A program made the translations under genes and the position numbers. From contig JAKSZU010000025.1 in NCBI GenBank assembly GCA_026018925.1, positions 26,148,696-26,212,695 on the forward strand: a DNA stretch of 64,000 nucleotides, written 5' to 3'. Below, piece by piece: positions 10,087-21,030 of this stretch; the stretch's first letter is position 1; every line of letters begins with the position of its first letter. A model generated the notes under the pieces. The model made no database searches, was not told where the DNA came from, and worked only from the letters and a program-made list of their open reading frames with translations. The stretch comes from Tupaia tana. Taxonomy: Eukaryota > Chordata > Mammalia > Scandentia > Tupaiidae.

Positions 10087-12111
10087 TCATAGGAAGTAAG
10101 TTCATATATATTGGTCTCTGCCCAAAGTACATGAACATGACAAGGCCAATACTTTCCTGGAATGAGGTGACACATGCCTTCAGCTCTTCTGTACCTCAGT
10201 GTCTGACAAATTGACAAGTATGACTTCTTTCTTATCTGAAGAAGGAGGAAGGCTTAACACTTCTTCAGATATTATAAAGTAGCAAACATGTAAAAATTCC
10301 TATGATGTAAAACAAGATGTAAAGACTGATGAATTTTCTTCTTGTAACCATAAATTTACCAATATCTTGGCAATGATATATTCTGAATCTCAAATTAACA
10401 GTGTATAAACTCCATTTTTCCATCAGTAAAAGAAGACTGTCATGAAGTAAATGATCCCAGCAGGTAGCCTAGTGCACATGCCCTATGGCAAACACTTTCA
10501 ATTTTTTTTTTGATGATGTAGTCAGATTGGAAGAAAATTTTATGTATGGGAAAAGAGTATTGATAAGCCAAATAACTAAGTTCAATATATAGGTAGTCTT
10601 CAACCTACTTAAAAATGGATTATCTTCAAGCAGGCTAGCTTTTGACCATCCTGGTTTTGTCTACTTAATGTGGATTCTAAGCATTTAATAATTCAAGAGC
10701 ATTCAAGTAGTTTCAGAGGAACTTACAAACATGAAGCTGAAACTTCATGTAAGTTGTAACTTTTCAGTGACAACTTAAAGTAGATATTTTCCACTTCCAA
10801 TTTATTTTTAAACTACATTGCTTCCCAAAAGTCTAAGAATATTGTTTGGATAATAGCTTAAAATAGTGGCTCTTTGAATATTTTTTCTGATCTTCAGCAT
10901 ATTCATGCCTGAATTCCTATATGCATACAAGGCTGATATGTATACATTTCTGTCTGTATCAAGTCTCCTAGAATTTGAAGTTTTGTGTGTATATATATAT
11001 ATTTTTTATATTTTATGTATTCAAGTGTAGCATCTTAAAGGGAGAGAGAGAGAAGATAGCAAGATTACAGCTATAAAATACATACTTTTTGGTGTGCTAA
11101 GACTAGGGAAAATCTATAAATATTGATACAATCTTTATAACATCATAAAATTCAGCTTTATGTCATAACCCTGCCTTTCCTCATACTCTTTCTATTCTGG
11201 ATCCTACATCTAGCAAACTTAGGAATGATATAGAAACTTCACCAGTGTGTTTACCATGCAAAACTAGCAGCTGCCCTATTGAACCATTTATTGTTAACTG
11301 GTTTCTTCTGACCCTCAGTTCAGACTCTGAGAATTAGAAATCTATATATACTTTGTCTTACTGTTGCATGTCTCTCTTGGTATAACCTTTGAAGACTAGG
11401 TAAAATTTATTGTACCAGCATAAATAATCATAGTGATAATAAGATAACCTAACAGAATGCTAGGAAAATGGAAACCAAATATAACAATAATAGCCTGACA
11501 GAGTTGCAAAGAAAATAGAAGTTACAGGCATTTGAAAGGAGTTAGGAAAATGAAAGGTTATAGGGAACTTGTGTTGTGGATAATTGGGAGAGAGAAATGG
11601 AGAAGGAGTATGTTACAGGCCGTGTGAAAGCAGTTTCGTAACGTCCCCTGAAAAATAGAAGTTAAGAACAGAAACTTCCATCAAAATGTTGTATTTTAAT
11701 GGGATCTCCCATAGGAACTAAACCATTGGGATTTCCATGCTTATTATACTTGAACTATTTTTAAAGAAGAGCATATGTAACACTTGCAGAATTTAACAGT
11801 GATTGTACCATATATGCTAACACCTCTTTTTAATAATTTATACTAAAGAGAAACTGAGGCAGAAAGCAAGAGAAAATATATTGTGCAGGACCTACCCATA
11901 CAAAACGCTTCAGTAACAACCTTGAATAGTTCCAATGGGGAGAGTATTTAAAGCTTATCTGGAGGTTTCACTTCCTTCGATCAAATCCCAGGGAACCTGT
12001 GTGGTTGGAAATATCCCAGGCCTGAAAGGTGAGATTCTGTATTAACATCATTTCACTTCGTAGGTATTGCACAAGTGGTGACTCAGGAAATCTTTCCTTT
12101 GAGAACTGCTC
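10087..12111. other. AT-rich unassigned sequence
   Basis: About 2 kb with no recognised repeat terminus or gene. Minor items are a purine GA-run at 11040-11053, an imperfect hairpin at 10720-10755 (AACTTACA...ATGAAG with CTTCATGTAAGTT) and a short TA-run near 10990. Confidence 0.5.
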
Positions 12112-12610
12112 TAGCAAGCCAGGGCTGCCATAACAAAATACTATGGATTGAGCATCTAAAACACTGGAGAATAGTCCTTAAAGATGAAGGTGTGTTCGTT
12201 ACAGAGGAGGGCTGATGACACCACGGGACCTCTGGAGTACCATTAATAGTGTGTCTACCCAAACTCTGGTACCAGACATCAAAGCATTTTAAACAAATAA
12301 AAGGTCTTTGGGAAAAAGAGAAATGATGAAGGTGTGTTCCAGTTCATTCCTCCCTGACTGGTCCGTTTGCTGTGTCCTCACATGGTCTTCCCTCTGTGTG
12401 AACCTGTCCCCGCTGTCTCTATTTGTGTGTCCTAATTTCCTCTTCGTAAAAGGACACCAGTCAGATTGGATTAGGGTCCACCCGGATGGCCTTGTTTTAA
12501 TCCAGTCACTTCTCTAAAGACCCTGTCTCCAGACTTAGTCACATTCTGAGCGCTGGGAGTTAGGGCTGCCACCTCTGAGTTTGGGAGGACTTAATTGGGT
12601 CCATAGTGAA
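12112..12610 (+). repeat. Ancient interspersed repeat of the 'CATAACAAAATAC' type
   Basis: It opens GCCAGGGCTGCCATAACAAA and closes GGAGGACTTAATTGGGTCCATAG (in part). In between are TGTGTCCTCACATGGTC, GATTGGATTAGGGTCCACCC and GTCTCCAGACTTAGTCACA. This order is characteristic of a widespread placental-mammal repeat whose formal name I cannot recall with confidence. It also occurs at 57890-58250. Confidence 0.65.
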
Positions 12611-12689
12611 AACTGAAGTGATACTGCTTAGGGTGCTTGAGGGGATTCGTGGCTTGGCTGGAGAGAAGACATTCAGGTCTGAGTAATGT

Positions 12690-12931
12690 TTTAAAGTGTA
12701 TTTTATGTACTTCTTCCATGAGAGAGAGCAAGATGGACGTGGGGGAGAGAAAAAAGACGCCCCCAATCGGATATTCGCGCTGAGCTCGATCCCCGGTCTC
12801 AGTCAGCCAGGATCCTGGGTATGTGGTCATACATTCTGCATGTACAGGGAGGCCTCAGGATGCAACTCGGGACCTTCCCACATGGGACCAGCTTTGCAGA
12901 TGTGTGTTACCACTTTGCTACTGTAGTTGGT
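12690..12931 (-). mobile_element. SINE-B, reverse orientation
   Basis: The reverse complement of the tail lies at 12698-12725 (TTTATGTACTTCTTCCATGA). A GA-rich tract and GACGCCCCCAATCGG follow. The tRNA-like head is at the right (GGGACCTTCCCACATGGGAC, then TTACCACTTTGCTACTG). It is one of the better-preserved SINE-B copies. Confidence 0.8.
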
Positions 12932-12940
12932 CTCAGCCAT

Positions 12941-13001
12941 TTAAAAAAATATTTATTTAATTTATCATTATTTTAAAATTTGCTACAGGGCATACACATT
13001 C

Positions 13002-13050
<49 letters not shown>

Positions 13051-13154
13051 GGAGGGAGGGAAAGTGAGAAAGCAAGCAGCCAAGTCTGGGACTTGAACTG
13101 TAGTTGGCTGTGCATGGTTCCAATGCCTTAATCACCATGCCATCTTCTGGCCCT
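12941..13154 (-). mobile_element. SINE-A short inserted next to SINE-B
   Basis: The order is an AAATATTTATTTAATTTATC tail, a TTTGCTACAGGGCATACACA end, a (GA)n tract of about 32 bp at 13013-13044, then the head in reverse ending CATGCCATCTTCTGGCCC. Short repeats CTCAGCCAT (12932-12940) and CTCAGCCGT (13153-13161) flank it. The copy therefore landed exactly at the edge of the neighbouring SINE-B. Confidence 0.85.
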
Positions 13155-13161
13155 CAGCCGT

Positions 13162-13672
13162 GTTTTAAGTCAGCGTCTCATATCCTGTGAGCCTCTCCCA
13201 GAATTGAAGGTTAGAAGTCACCCCAAAGGCGGCAGCACTCCATATTTCCAGCTTCCCTGTGTTGTACTTATTGTTCAAATTGCTCACATGCTTTTGAGAA
13301 GTTGCTCGTGCTTATTTTGCCTATCAGGTATATATTCTCATGACCTAAAACAAATGAGTGAAAAATGACCAGTCAATCAAACCATTTCTGAGTATGTGGC
13401 TCTTGGTGTAAGACACAATTAACTAAAGTCTGAGGTGATCCAATAAATGTTGTCTTCCCTTTTGGTACATTTTAATGTTTTCCACAAGTCAAGATTGAGC
13501 ACAGGACTAGAGGTCAATTTATATAGGGAGATTGTTGCATGATTAAAAATAATTAAGTATTTCCACTTAAAGGGAGAATTCAGGTGGCATTTATTTTATT
13601 CTTTTAGAAACTCTGCCTCTTAAATTATAAGATATTAACTTTATTTTTTTCCTACTATTACATAGCTGCTTA
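13162..13672. other. Unassigned sequence
   Basis: No repeat or gene recognised. Confidence 0.5.
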
Positions 13673-13920
13673 TTTTTTTTTTTTTTTATTTTTAAAGAGA
13701 GATTTTTGCTATAGGGTGCGTTCACTCGCTGGAGAGAGAGAGAGACAGAAAATGAGAAATCACCCCCAAGAGAGGATGGCCATGCCACAGTCTCTGCTCT
13801 TCCATTCTCCTCTTGAGATTTTGGGCACACACACCAGGCATGAGTTCTAAGCTGCCTGTTCTGGAACTTGAACTGTGGTTGACTGCATAAGAGTCCAAAT
13901 TTGTCTCACATAGTCTTAAC
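13673..13920 (-). mobile_element. SINE-A long, reverse, clipped at the head
   Basis: A T-rich tail (13673-13687), TTTTTGCTATAGGGTGCGTT, body and B-box region are present. The sequence stops at CACATAGTCTTAAC, about ten bases short of the usual GGGACCAGCAG end. Confidence 0.85.
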
Positions 13921-13944
13921 ATTTAGGATTATGCTTTCAAAGGC

Positions 13945-14168
13945 CCAGACAATGGGAAAACAATTAAATGTAATGTTTGGTGAAGTAATGCTACATGGGA
14001 AGGTTCCCAGTTCAAGGCCAGAGACCTTCTTGAATATGCTGGTCACATGTACGTTCATGATCTTGGGCTGGCTGAAGGCTGAGGTTGGATTGTAGTGTCA
14101 GTACCCTATTGGAATTATTGTAAGTCTGTTTGCTTCTTTAATCTATGGAAGAAATACATAAACTTAAA
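13945..14168 (+). mobile_element. SINE-B
   Basis: GGCCCAGACAATGGGAAAAC starts a diverged head. CATGGGAAGGTTCCCAGTTC, GGTTGGATTGTAGTGTCAGT and CCCTATTGG follow. The copy ends CTATGGAAGAAATACATAAA, the cleanest SINE-B tail in the window. Confidence 0.75.
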
Positions 14169-15280
14169 AAAATTCAAAGAAATAATGTCCTGGACTTCAA
14201 TGTATACTTTTCTAGGTTTGTTGTTTATGAAGAAATCAGAAACTATGGTTCTAGTTTCTTATAGGATTCATTTTTATTATTGTTCCAAGGTAAAATACAA
14301 GGGATAATTTCATGTCATGGCTCTCCATAATCAGAGATTCTCCTTCATGAAGTTAGAGTGATGGTTAGGCCTTGGGATACAGTTCTCTGCACCGTGGTTA
14401 GTCAGAAGTAGGCTCCTCCTGGTAGAAAGTCCTTGCTCTTCCCTCTGCTGGCCTAAATCTTCTCTTAAAGGCTCAGCAGTAAAGTCAGGTCCTTCAAATC
14501 AGACCTCCATTCCACTCTTGCTGTTAGCTGCCCCATGTTCTTACTCTATCTGGAGAGTTTTGAAAACTCTAGTTATTCACGACCACTTGCACTAATATTG
14601 CCATTTACTCACACCATTTATATTATTATTTTCTTAAAAGGTTTCCTTAAGTCAGTTAGTTTTGACAACTGTGCTTACACATGAAGGCAACTTTATGTCA
14701 CTGGTACACATTTGAAAATCTATACCATTTACGTTTAGTAGAAGGTAAATATAAAACTCAGTGTAACAGAAACACAGCATTACAGGAATTCATACAGCTT
14801 ACCATGTGCCAAGTTCTAGGTTGGTGTCTGGTGTATCTTATAACATCTCATTGCCTCCTTCAGTTAATATTTGCTGCAGGCTTACCACATACTAGTCACT
14901 GGGGATAATGTGGAGACAGACAGGTATATGTGCTTGTGGAACTTATATTCTATTGAGGCAGAGAAACAAATGAGATAAATAAGAGGAATAAAACAAAACA
15001 AATTAGAAAGTAGCAAGTGCCTTAAAAAGATAAAGGGGATTCAGGAATAAAGAGTGTCTATGAGGCAGTCACCATTACTATTTGCTTTCTACAGTTGAGG
15101 AAAATTCTTCCATTGAAATTCTAATTCCCAGTGTATTGGGAGGCCTTTGGAAAGTGAGTGGTTCATGGGTATGGAGTCTTCATTGTGATTAATCCATCCA
15201 TATAAGAGAACCCAGAGGGCTCCCTTGTTCTCCCTTTAGGAAACAAAAAAGTAGTCTTCATAAAAAGATATATTATGAAA
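14169..15280. other. Unassigned, with MIR-age fragments
   Basis: At 14795-14870 CATGTGCCAAGTTCTAGG and CTTATAACATCTCATTG follow the MIR pattern. At 14880-14990 ACTAGTCACTGGGGATAATG and GGAACTTATATTCTATTGAG resemble the ancient GGAGCTTACATTCTAGTG repeat. The rest is unrecognised. Confidence 0.4.

Positions 15281-15335
<55 letters not shown>
15281..15335. repeat. Compound (TG)10(AG)17 microsatellite
   Basis: Pure TG dinucleotides at 15281-15300 switch directly to pure AG dinucleotides until 15335. Confidence 0.97.
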
Positions 15336-15339
<4 letters not shown>

Positions 15340-16039
15340 TGTAAAAAAAAAAGGAATCACACATTTCAGCTGAGTGAATGCAAGAGTTAAACATTGAAGT
15401 TATAAATTAGGAAGATTATGAAGCCGTAGAAGGGCATCCTCTTTGTTTCCGTGGTCATTAGCTCAGGAAAGCAATGGTTTCTCTTACTGTGGTTAATGAG
15501 GGAATCCTGAAAAGCAGAATTCCACCTTGGAAGATATGGTCAGAACTCTAAGATACCAGCAGTGAATAGACTGGCATATGCGGAATCCTCACTCCTGATA
15601 GCAAATGTACTTCAATGTACTTCACCGGGAGTGTGTGCAATTCTTAGGTTTGAGGACAGAGCCCTCTTCTGGTTATTCAGAGTACTTTGTTTTCCTTCAT
15701 TGTTTTCTATTTCATATTTAAATGAAAATATAATGAAAAATGTATCCTCAGAATCTGATGTTTTAAAATGTCAAGTTAATCAGTGGGTATAAATTTTCTT
15801 CATGTGAGGATTTGGTGAGGTAAATTCCTCTCCATAAACCTCCCAAACTTCTCACCTAGGTTGGTCTCTATGCAATGTGGGTGTGCTTCACAGAATCTTC
15901 TGAAGACGGGATTAAATGAGTGTGTGTAGGTATCTTATTATTAAACGGACTGCTTATGTGTATTTCCAGTATTGGTAAAAAAAAACAAACAAAAAAACCT
16001 TTGTGACCCATGAGTGATCCTGAAAGTGTTCTAAGGAGC
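15336..16039. other. Unassigned AT-rich sequence
   Basis: Nothing recognised. Confidence 0.5.
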
Positions 16040-16851
16040 ACACACACTTGCCGGGGAATGGTGGTTCAGTGAGCTGATGCGACCACCTATGGAAGGAGCA
16101 TGTGCTTACTCTGCATCATTTTCGTCGTTCATTTCACCCTCTCCCCTTCTCTTCCCACGGCTAAACCTCACGTGCACACAGGCTGTGTGCGGTTCCTTTG
16201 CAGGCCCCTTCCGTGTGCCCATCCATATAGGGGCTTTGCTTTCCATTAAATGGCACGCCAAGATGGCTTTTCCTGGCACTTCATCACCAGAACAGCATTT
16301 CCAGGCTTTCTCTAGTGTCAAGGGGACGTTGAGATTGAGAATGTGAAGAAACCGAATTTCAGTTCTGGGCTTCCATTCACATCAGTGTACTGTACACCGA
16401 ACACAAACGGAATCTGGTGTTCACGTTCACAAGTAATTGTCGAAAAATCCAATTTGGGCAGATTGCCTTGGAAATCGTATTTAATTAGGTGCAATCATAT
16501 AAGGCTTCCAGAAGCGATTCGGTCTCGCCCTGGAGGAAGAGGGGAACAAAGCACAGAGATGGGCCTCAGGCCTTCTTTGGTGCATAAAGACGGCGATCCA
16601 CACAGAAGTGGCACCTTTCGGCTTGCGCTGTGTTTAAGGAAACTGTATACAAACCTTTCTAAGTCACGAAGGCTCGAACTAACTTCTGAAGGCACACGAA
16701 GCAGAGCCACTGTTTTAAAATCTGTCCCTTTGTGACTCACTTGCTGGACCTAATAATACCGTGAGAATTTAGACTTTTAAAGGGACTTTCTCCAAAGGCA
16801 GTACTGACATGGTGACACTGTCGCCTACCGGCCCTTGCATGAGTGCGCACT
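16040..16851. other. Repeat-poor block of higher complexity
   Basis: This block has no SINE, LINE or DNA-transposon terminus and no simple repeats, which is unusual for the window. Open frames of 89 codons (16077-16346), 130 codons (16343-16735) and 81 codons on the reverse strand (16495-16740) lie in it. None has a recognisable domain or splice context. CpGs are retained. It could be a conserved non-coding element, but sequence alone cannot show that. Confidence 0.4.
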
Positions 16852-16870
16852 TACCGCCATCTAGTGGCCA
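16852..16870 (-). promoter_or_regulatory. CTCF-type motif, perfect consensus match
   Basis: The minus strand reads TGGCCACTAGATGGCGGTA. All 19 positions fit the published CTCF consensus YDRCCASYAGRKGGCRSYV. It is not inside any recognised SINE. CTCF is an insulator and loop-anchor protein; whether this site is bound is inference. Confidence 0.65.
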
Positions 16871-17079
16871 CTCTGTAGGAGACAGGCACCAAGCCAGGTT
16901 TCCACTGCCCAGCCGGGAAGAGCTGGCCCTTTTATTCCTCAGTGGAATTGTCCCCTGAGAGGAAATGTTGCCATGGTCATTATTTACTACACTGAAGGGT
17001 ATACTCTAAATGCAAATTTATATAAGCCATGTTGGATTTGTTAAAACTTATCTCGGGCAGTGCTACACTTTACTTTTCC

Positions 17080-17165
17080 TTTGTTTCTCCTTGCGTCACC
17101 TTCTCTATGAAGCCTTCCCTGACTCCTCCAGGCGCACTCATTTTCACTGTTCTGACATTGCGCGT
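17080..17165 (+). repeat. L2-like fragment
   Basis: CACCTTCTCTATGAAGCCTT and CCCTGACTCCTCCAGGC match the L2 3' region wording (CACCTTCTCCAGGAAGCCTTCCC, in part). Confidence 0.5.
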
Positions 17166-17214
17166 GATTCCTCTTTGGGGGTGTCGTGAAACCGTGCGGT
17201 GCAGGGGAAACTGG

Positions 17215-17345
17215 ACCTTGGAACGACTTGGGCACTCGCTGTGTGGCTGGAGGCAGGCACACAGCCTCTCTGACCCTCAGCTGGCCTGTCCTGACTGTGA
17301 CGTGGCTCTGCCCACTGTGACAGTTGTGAATATGGCACGGATTTA
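17215..17345 (-). repeat. MIR-like fragment
   Basis: GGGCACTCGCTGTGTGGC then ACACAGCCTCTCTGACCCTC follows the reverse-strand MIR layout (TGTGTGACCTTGGGCAAGTC...CTCTGAGCCTC). Diverged and low certainty. GC-rich unassigned sequence follows to 17600. Confidence 0.4.
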
Positions 17346-17602
17346 TGTAGATCCTCGGAGGACTCAGCAGATGGTAACTCTGTCCGTGGCTATCCTGCAT
17401 TCACACTTACTAGGGAACTGGAAGGCTGGTGTTTGCAGGGTGTTTCCCACCTCAGGTGTGAATCCCTGGAGGGTGGCAGCTGTGTCAGCCCCTTTCGGAT
17501 CGGAGGTGTCGCTGGCACGCCTGCACAGGGGGAGGGTGTGTGGGTGGGTGCGCCTTGGCCCGCCGTGCCAGTGAGGCTGTAACTTCATACTGTTAATGGC
17601 CT

Positions 17603-17860
17603 GGGGCCAGCAAGTGGTGTAGTGGTTAAGGTGCCGGACTCCCCTATGGACAGCCTCGGTTCAAGTCCAGGGCCTGGTGGCTTGAAATTCACACCAGTGC
17701 ACGTATGTGCATGCCCGAAGTCCTTAGAGAGTGGAGGAAAAGGGAGTGTAGTGTGGCCATCCCTCCTGGGAGGTGATTTCTCACTTCCCCTCACTTGCCA
17801 GCTCATTGTCTCTTTCTCTGTCTCTCTCTGGAGTGAGCAGCATGCTCGCGATGCAGCTCT
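17603..17860 (+). mobile_element. SINE-A long, older GTGG-head subfamily
   Basis: It begins GGGGCCAGCAAGTGGTGTAG with an A-box-like TGGTGTAGTGG and a B-box-like GGTTCAAGTCC. The body keeps the GTGTGGCCATCCC and GGGAGGTGATTTCTC palindrome region and a CT-rich tract. The usual CCCTATAGC end has decayed and the tail is lost. Confidence 0.85.
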
Positions 17861-17990
17861 GACTGGTGTGAAACCTGAGTGCCGTCTGCTTTGTCATTCC
17901 ACTAAGTGTGACTGCGTCCTTGAAGGAAGGAAGTCCTTAATTGCAGTGTTTTAGTACTCTCCATTTCCCATAAAAATTATAGCTTAGGTT
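17861..17990. other. Spacer between SINE copies
   Basis: Unassigned. Its last bases, ATAGCTTAGG (17979-17988), are the left target-site duplication of the next SINE. Confidence 0.6.
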
Positions 17991-18240
17991 GGGAACCAGC
18001 AGTTAGCGTAATGGCTATGTCGCTGGACTCCCACATAGTCGACCGCGGTTCGCGTCTCGGACCCGGTGGCTTACAACTCACACCGGGCGCGTGTGCGTGC
18101 GTGCCCAAGATCCCGACAGGAGAATGGAGGAGAAATTGCGGCGTGACCATCCCCCCTGGGGGGTGATTTCTCGCTTTCTGTCTCTATGTCTCTCTCTGTC
18201 TGTCTGGCGAGCGCACGCGCCCTATAGCGAAAAAACCTCT

Positions 18241-18276
<36 letters not shown>
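17991..18276 (+). mobile_element. SINE-A long, young copy with a 36-A tail
   Basis: It begins GGGAACCAGCAGTTAGCGTA. It keeps the C6-T-G6 palindrome at 18151-18163, a dense CpG set, the GCGAGCGCACGCGCCCTATA end and an uninterrupted poly-A of about 36 bases (18242-18277). ATAGCTTAGG flanks it on both sides. The right duplication runs straight into the head of the next SINE. The long pure tail and retained CpGs indicate a recent insertion. The B-box is altered (GGTTCGCGTCT). Confidence 0.97.
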
Positions 18277-18279
<3 letters not shown>

Positions 18280-18285
18280 GCTTAG

Positions 18286-18520
18286 GGACCAGTAGATGGT
18301 GTAATGATTATGTGGCTGGACTCTCATGTAATTGATTGCGGTTTGAGTCCTGGACCCGATGGCCTAAAACTCAAACTGGGTATGTGTGCGTGTGTGCCCA
18401 AGATTCTGAGAGAACAGAGGAGAAGGGATTGCAGCGTGACCACCCACTGGCTTTCTGTCTCTGCCTCTGCAGTGAACACACACCTTATAGATTTTAAAAA
18501 TCTCTCTCTCTAAAAACAGA
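18286..18520 (+). mobile_element. SINE-A long, older neighbour
   Basis: GGGACCAGTAGATGGTGTAA starts it and GGTTTGAGTCC is the B-box. The body keeps GTGTGCCCAAGATTC and GGGATTGCAGCGTGACC, but the palindrome-to-CT segment is shortened. It is more diverged than the copy inserted just upstream. Confidence 0.9.
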
Positions 18521-20112
18521 GCCTGCTGTGTACGCATGTGTGGAGTAATCACACCTAGTAGCATTGCTCTTGAGTTGCTACAAAAATTTATCTGTGAAAA
18601 ATAATACGGCTGTTTTTTCCTTCTTTCACTCCATGGTTTCGAAATGTCCAGCATGGTTGATGTGCAAGAGGGAGAATGTCTCCAGGTTCAAATAGTTTCA
18701 CAGGCCTACTGTTGACTGCTGGGATTTGCCTGTCACTGTCTTCTGGGAAGTCTGTCAAGTGGCCTGCCTACAAATGCACAGACCCTTTCTTCATTTGTTC
18801 CCATCCGGAGCAAGAGATGGATGATCCGAGGGAAGGTCCCCGGCACAGGCGAGGGAGAGTTCCGCCCAGTCTCGGGCACCGGTGTGCTTGTTCTGAGATT
18901 AACTGTGAGGAGGACTGGGCTGACAGTGCTGTGGAGGTGTCCGCCCAGTTCGGGTCTTCAGCCGCAGCCTGGCGTCCTCCTGACACTCGGTGTGTTGCGG
19001 TGGGACAGCTGATCTTGTCCCAGAGGGACGTCTTGTCATTACATACTTCTCCTCTGACACTTTAAAAGACATCCATTTTAGAGTTTCCAGGATGCTGTGA
19101 ACTCGGAGATAGTCCTGACTTGTGATTCTTCTGTAAATACTCGGGGGTGTCAGACCCTGCGGTGGTAACAGGATCTAAGCGGGTCCCGTCGCTGACACCC
19201 GTGAAGAAACGGCCCCACCAAGGCATGGCGGCGTGGGATCGCGTCTGCTGAGGCCTCGCAGTTGTAGAGGAGGGACCCAGTTTTCTTCACCGGGGAGAGT
19301 CCACGTGTCCACCGTAGTACCGAAGTGCTGTTGGTGAGTTCGCAGGTGCTGGGACTGGGTTTTCTCATTCGGAATTCTAACCCGGTCAGTCTCCGGCTTG
19401 GGCAAGTTCCTTGACCTCCTCATACCTCCTTCTGTGGACGTGATCAAAGTGCCGGTAGTCTCCAGTTCTTGTTCCCGTAACCAGTCTCGACGTGGGCAGG
19501 CGTCTCAGACGCGCTCAGTGTCACGGAGAGGAAGAGTCGTGGCATCAGCACGTGGGTTCATGTCTGTTCGTGTCCCCCCTCCACTGTCTCCTTCTGTAGA
19601 GTCTCGTGGTCATGATTGGTTTGGTTCCCCGCGTGCCCGGTACTGCCTTTTCTTCCCCCATCCTGCCCCTACACCCATGAAGAGCCTCTCACTAAACTCC
19701 TCTGCACCCAACAAGACCGATGGAGGAAAAGAGAGACAAGGTGGAGGCAGGAAAGGGCCACCTCACACGCCGTGGGTCTCCCTGGAGTCACTGAGGCCTG
19801 ACACTACATGGGATGAGAGGTGCCGAGGCCGTGGGGTAGAGCTCCGGATGCGGAAAAATAGTGTGTGTGACAGGACGGCCACCCCCAGTACGACGTCTCG
19901 CCCTCGCCCACATGCCAGCCATGGATGGCCCTGTCTTAGTCAACAGAATCCGCGTCCACGCAGAGGGAAAACGGCAAGTTACCGTTGACACAGTGGGCTG
20001 GGGGACTTCTCTCACTTGTCCCAATTCATATGATAATAAGCGTCACTGTTAATATTCAGGCCTAGGTTTGTCTGTGCCTCGAAGTTATTGTCCAAAGCCC
20101 TTGAATAATAAA
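18521..20112. other. GC-richer unassigned sequence
   Basis: No coding domain recognised, although a 196-codon frame spans 19398-19988 and a 129-codon frame 18676-19065. At about 19395-19440 CTTGGGCAAGTTCCTTGACC and CTCATACCTCCTTCTG look like reverse MIR. CpG content is moderate. The frames lack splice or start context and read as low-complexity Arg/Ser/Pro. Confidence 0.4.
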
Positions 20113-20117
20113 TTGCT

Positions 20118-20232
20118 GGGGCCAGCAGGAGGCGCTGGATTACTACATGGCCAAGCATAGTTCGAGTCCTGGACCTGGCAGCTTGCTTTCTCACTTTCTA
20201 TAGCAAATAATAATAATAATAAATAATTCTTT
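20118..20232 (+). mobile_element. SINE-A short, partial
   Basis: GGGGCCAGCAGGAGGCGCTG starts it, with an internal gap in the A-box region. AGTTCGAGTCCTGGACCTGG follows, then GCTTGCTTTCTCACTTTC, TATAGCAAAT and an (AAT)n tail. Confidence 0.8.
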
Positions 20233-20454
20233 TAAAAAATGAAAGAAAAAAATCGCCTTGCACACCGGGCATGACGATGTCACAGAAGAGCACGGAGCAG
20301 TCAGACAGGAGTGAGTCTTTCTCACAGCGCGCCCTGCTCCAAACACCCTTGTAGTATCGCTCACCGGGTGCACACAGGAGTTGCCATGTGCCAGTCTCGC
20401 AGACTTCAGCCTCACTCACGCTCTATTTTGAGATATTCTTTCTCCCCTCATCCC

Positions 20455-20605
20455 AAGCTTTATTAAAGTACGGCTGACCAATAGCAATCGTGTACATTTC
20501 CCACGTACAGTGTGACGTCTTGTGTATGCACCGCCAAATGATTAAATCACGCTAATGACCGCATCTCTTCGCAGACTGATCGTTCTCTGGTGTTGAGAGC
20601 CTTTG
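20455..20605 (-). mobile_element. L1 3' region fragment, reverse
   Basis: CTTTATTAAAGTACGGCTGACCAATAG (in part), GTACATTTCCCACGTACAGTG (in part), TTGTGTATGCACCGCC and a GACCGCATCTC segment follow the order of the reverse-strand 3' end of old L1 elements (TTTATTGAGGTATAATTGAC, then GTATACACCCGTG). Old and diverged. Confidence 0.55.
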
Positions 20606-21030
20606 TGTTCTGATCTTTTTAGCAGTTTTCAAGTATATGATGCAGTATTACTAACCTTGGGCTTTCAAGTTATTGGAGCAGGATGATTTGTGCTCAGAAT
20701 GGCTTTGTACCTTTCAGAGACTGATAGGGTCACCCCCATTGCGGCTGGGTTTTGTGACTGGGGGTGTATCTTATACTTGAGCTGTTCCGCGGCAAGTTCA
20801 TAATATCCTTTAAATTACCATAAGTATCATGACGAAAGCAGAATACCTATATGCATCTAATAGTGCTTCTGGGGATACGTTTTTTTATCGTGGAGGAAAA
20901 CCCTTTAGTAGAGAAATTAATGGGATAGAAAATAGGAAGAGGCATGAGCTGGCTGTGTCATAACGGCATGTTTTGCTGCCTCTGCATCTCTGTGTCTTTT
21001 CCTCTCTCTTGTGCACATGTGTGTGTGCAT
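20606..21030. other. Unassigned sequence
   Basis: Nothing recognised. Confidence 0.5.

Noticed and set aside
10720-10755. Imperfect hairpin AACTTACA...TGTAAGTT
   Set aside because: Arms need a 4-base bulge and the region is AT-rich. Within chance expectation.
16343-16735. A 130-codon frame in the repeat-poor block
   Set aside because: No recognisable fold or family. Kept only as part of the candidate conserved block, not as a gene.
19398-19988. A 196-codon forward open frame, the longest in the window
   Set aside because: Arg/Ser/Pro-rich text in GC-rich DNA, part overlapping MIR-like sequence, no domain, splice signals or homologue that I recognise. Long frames are expected by chance in GC-rich DNA.
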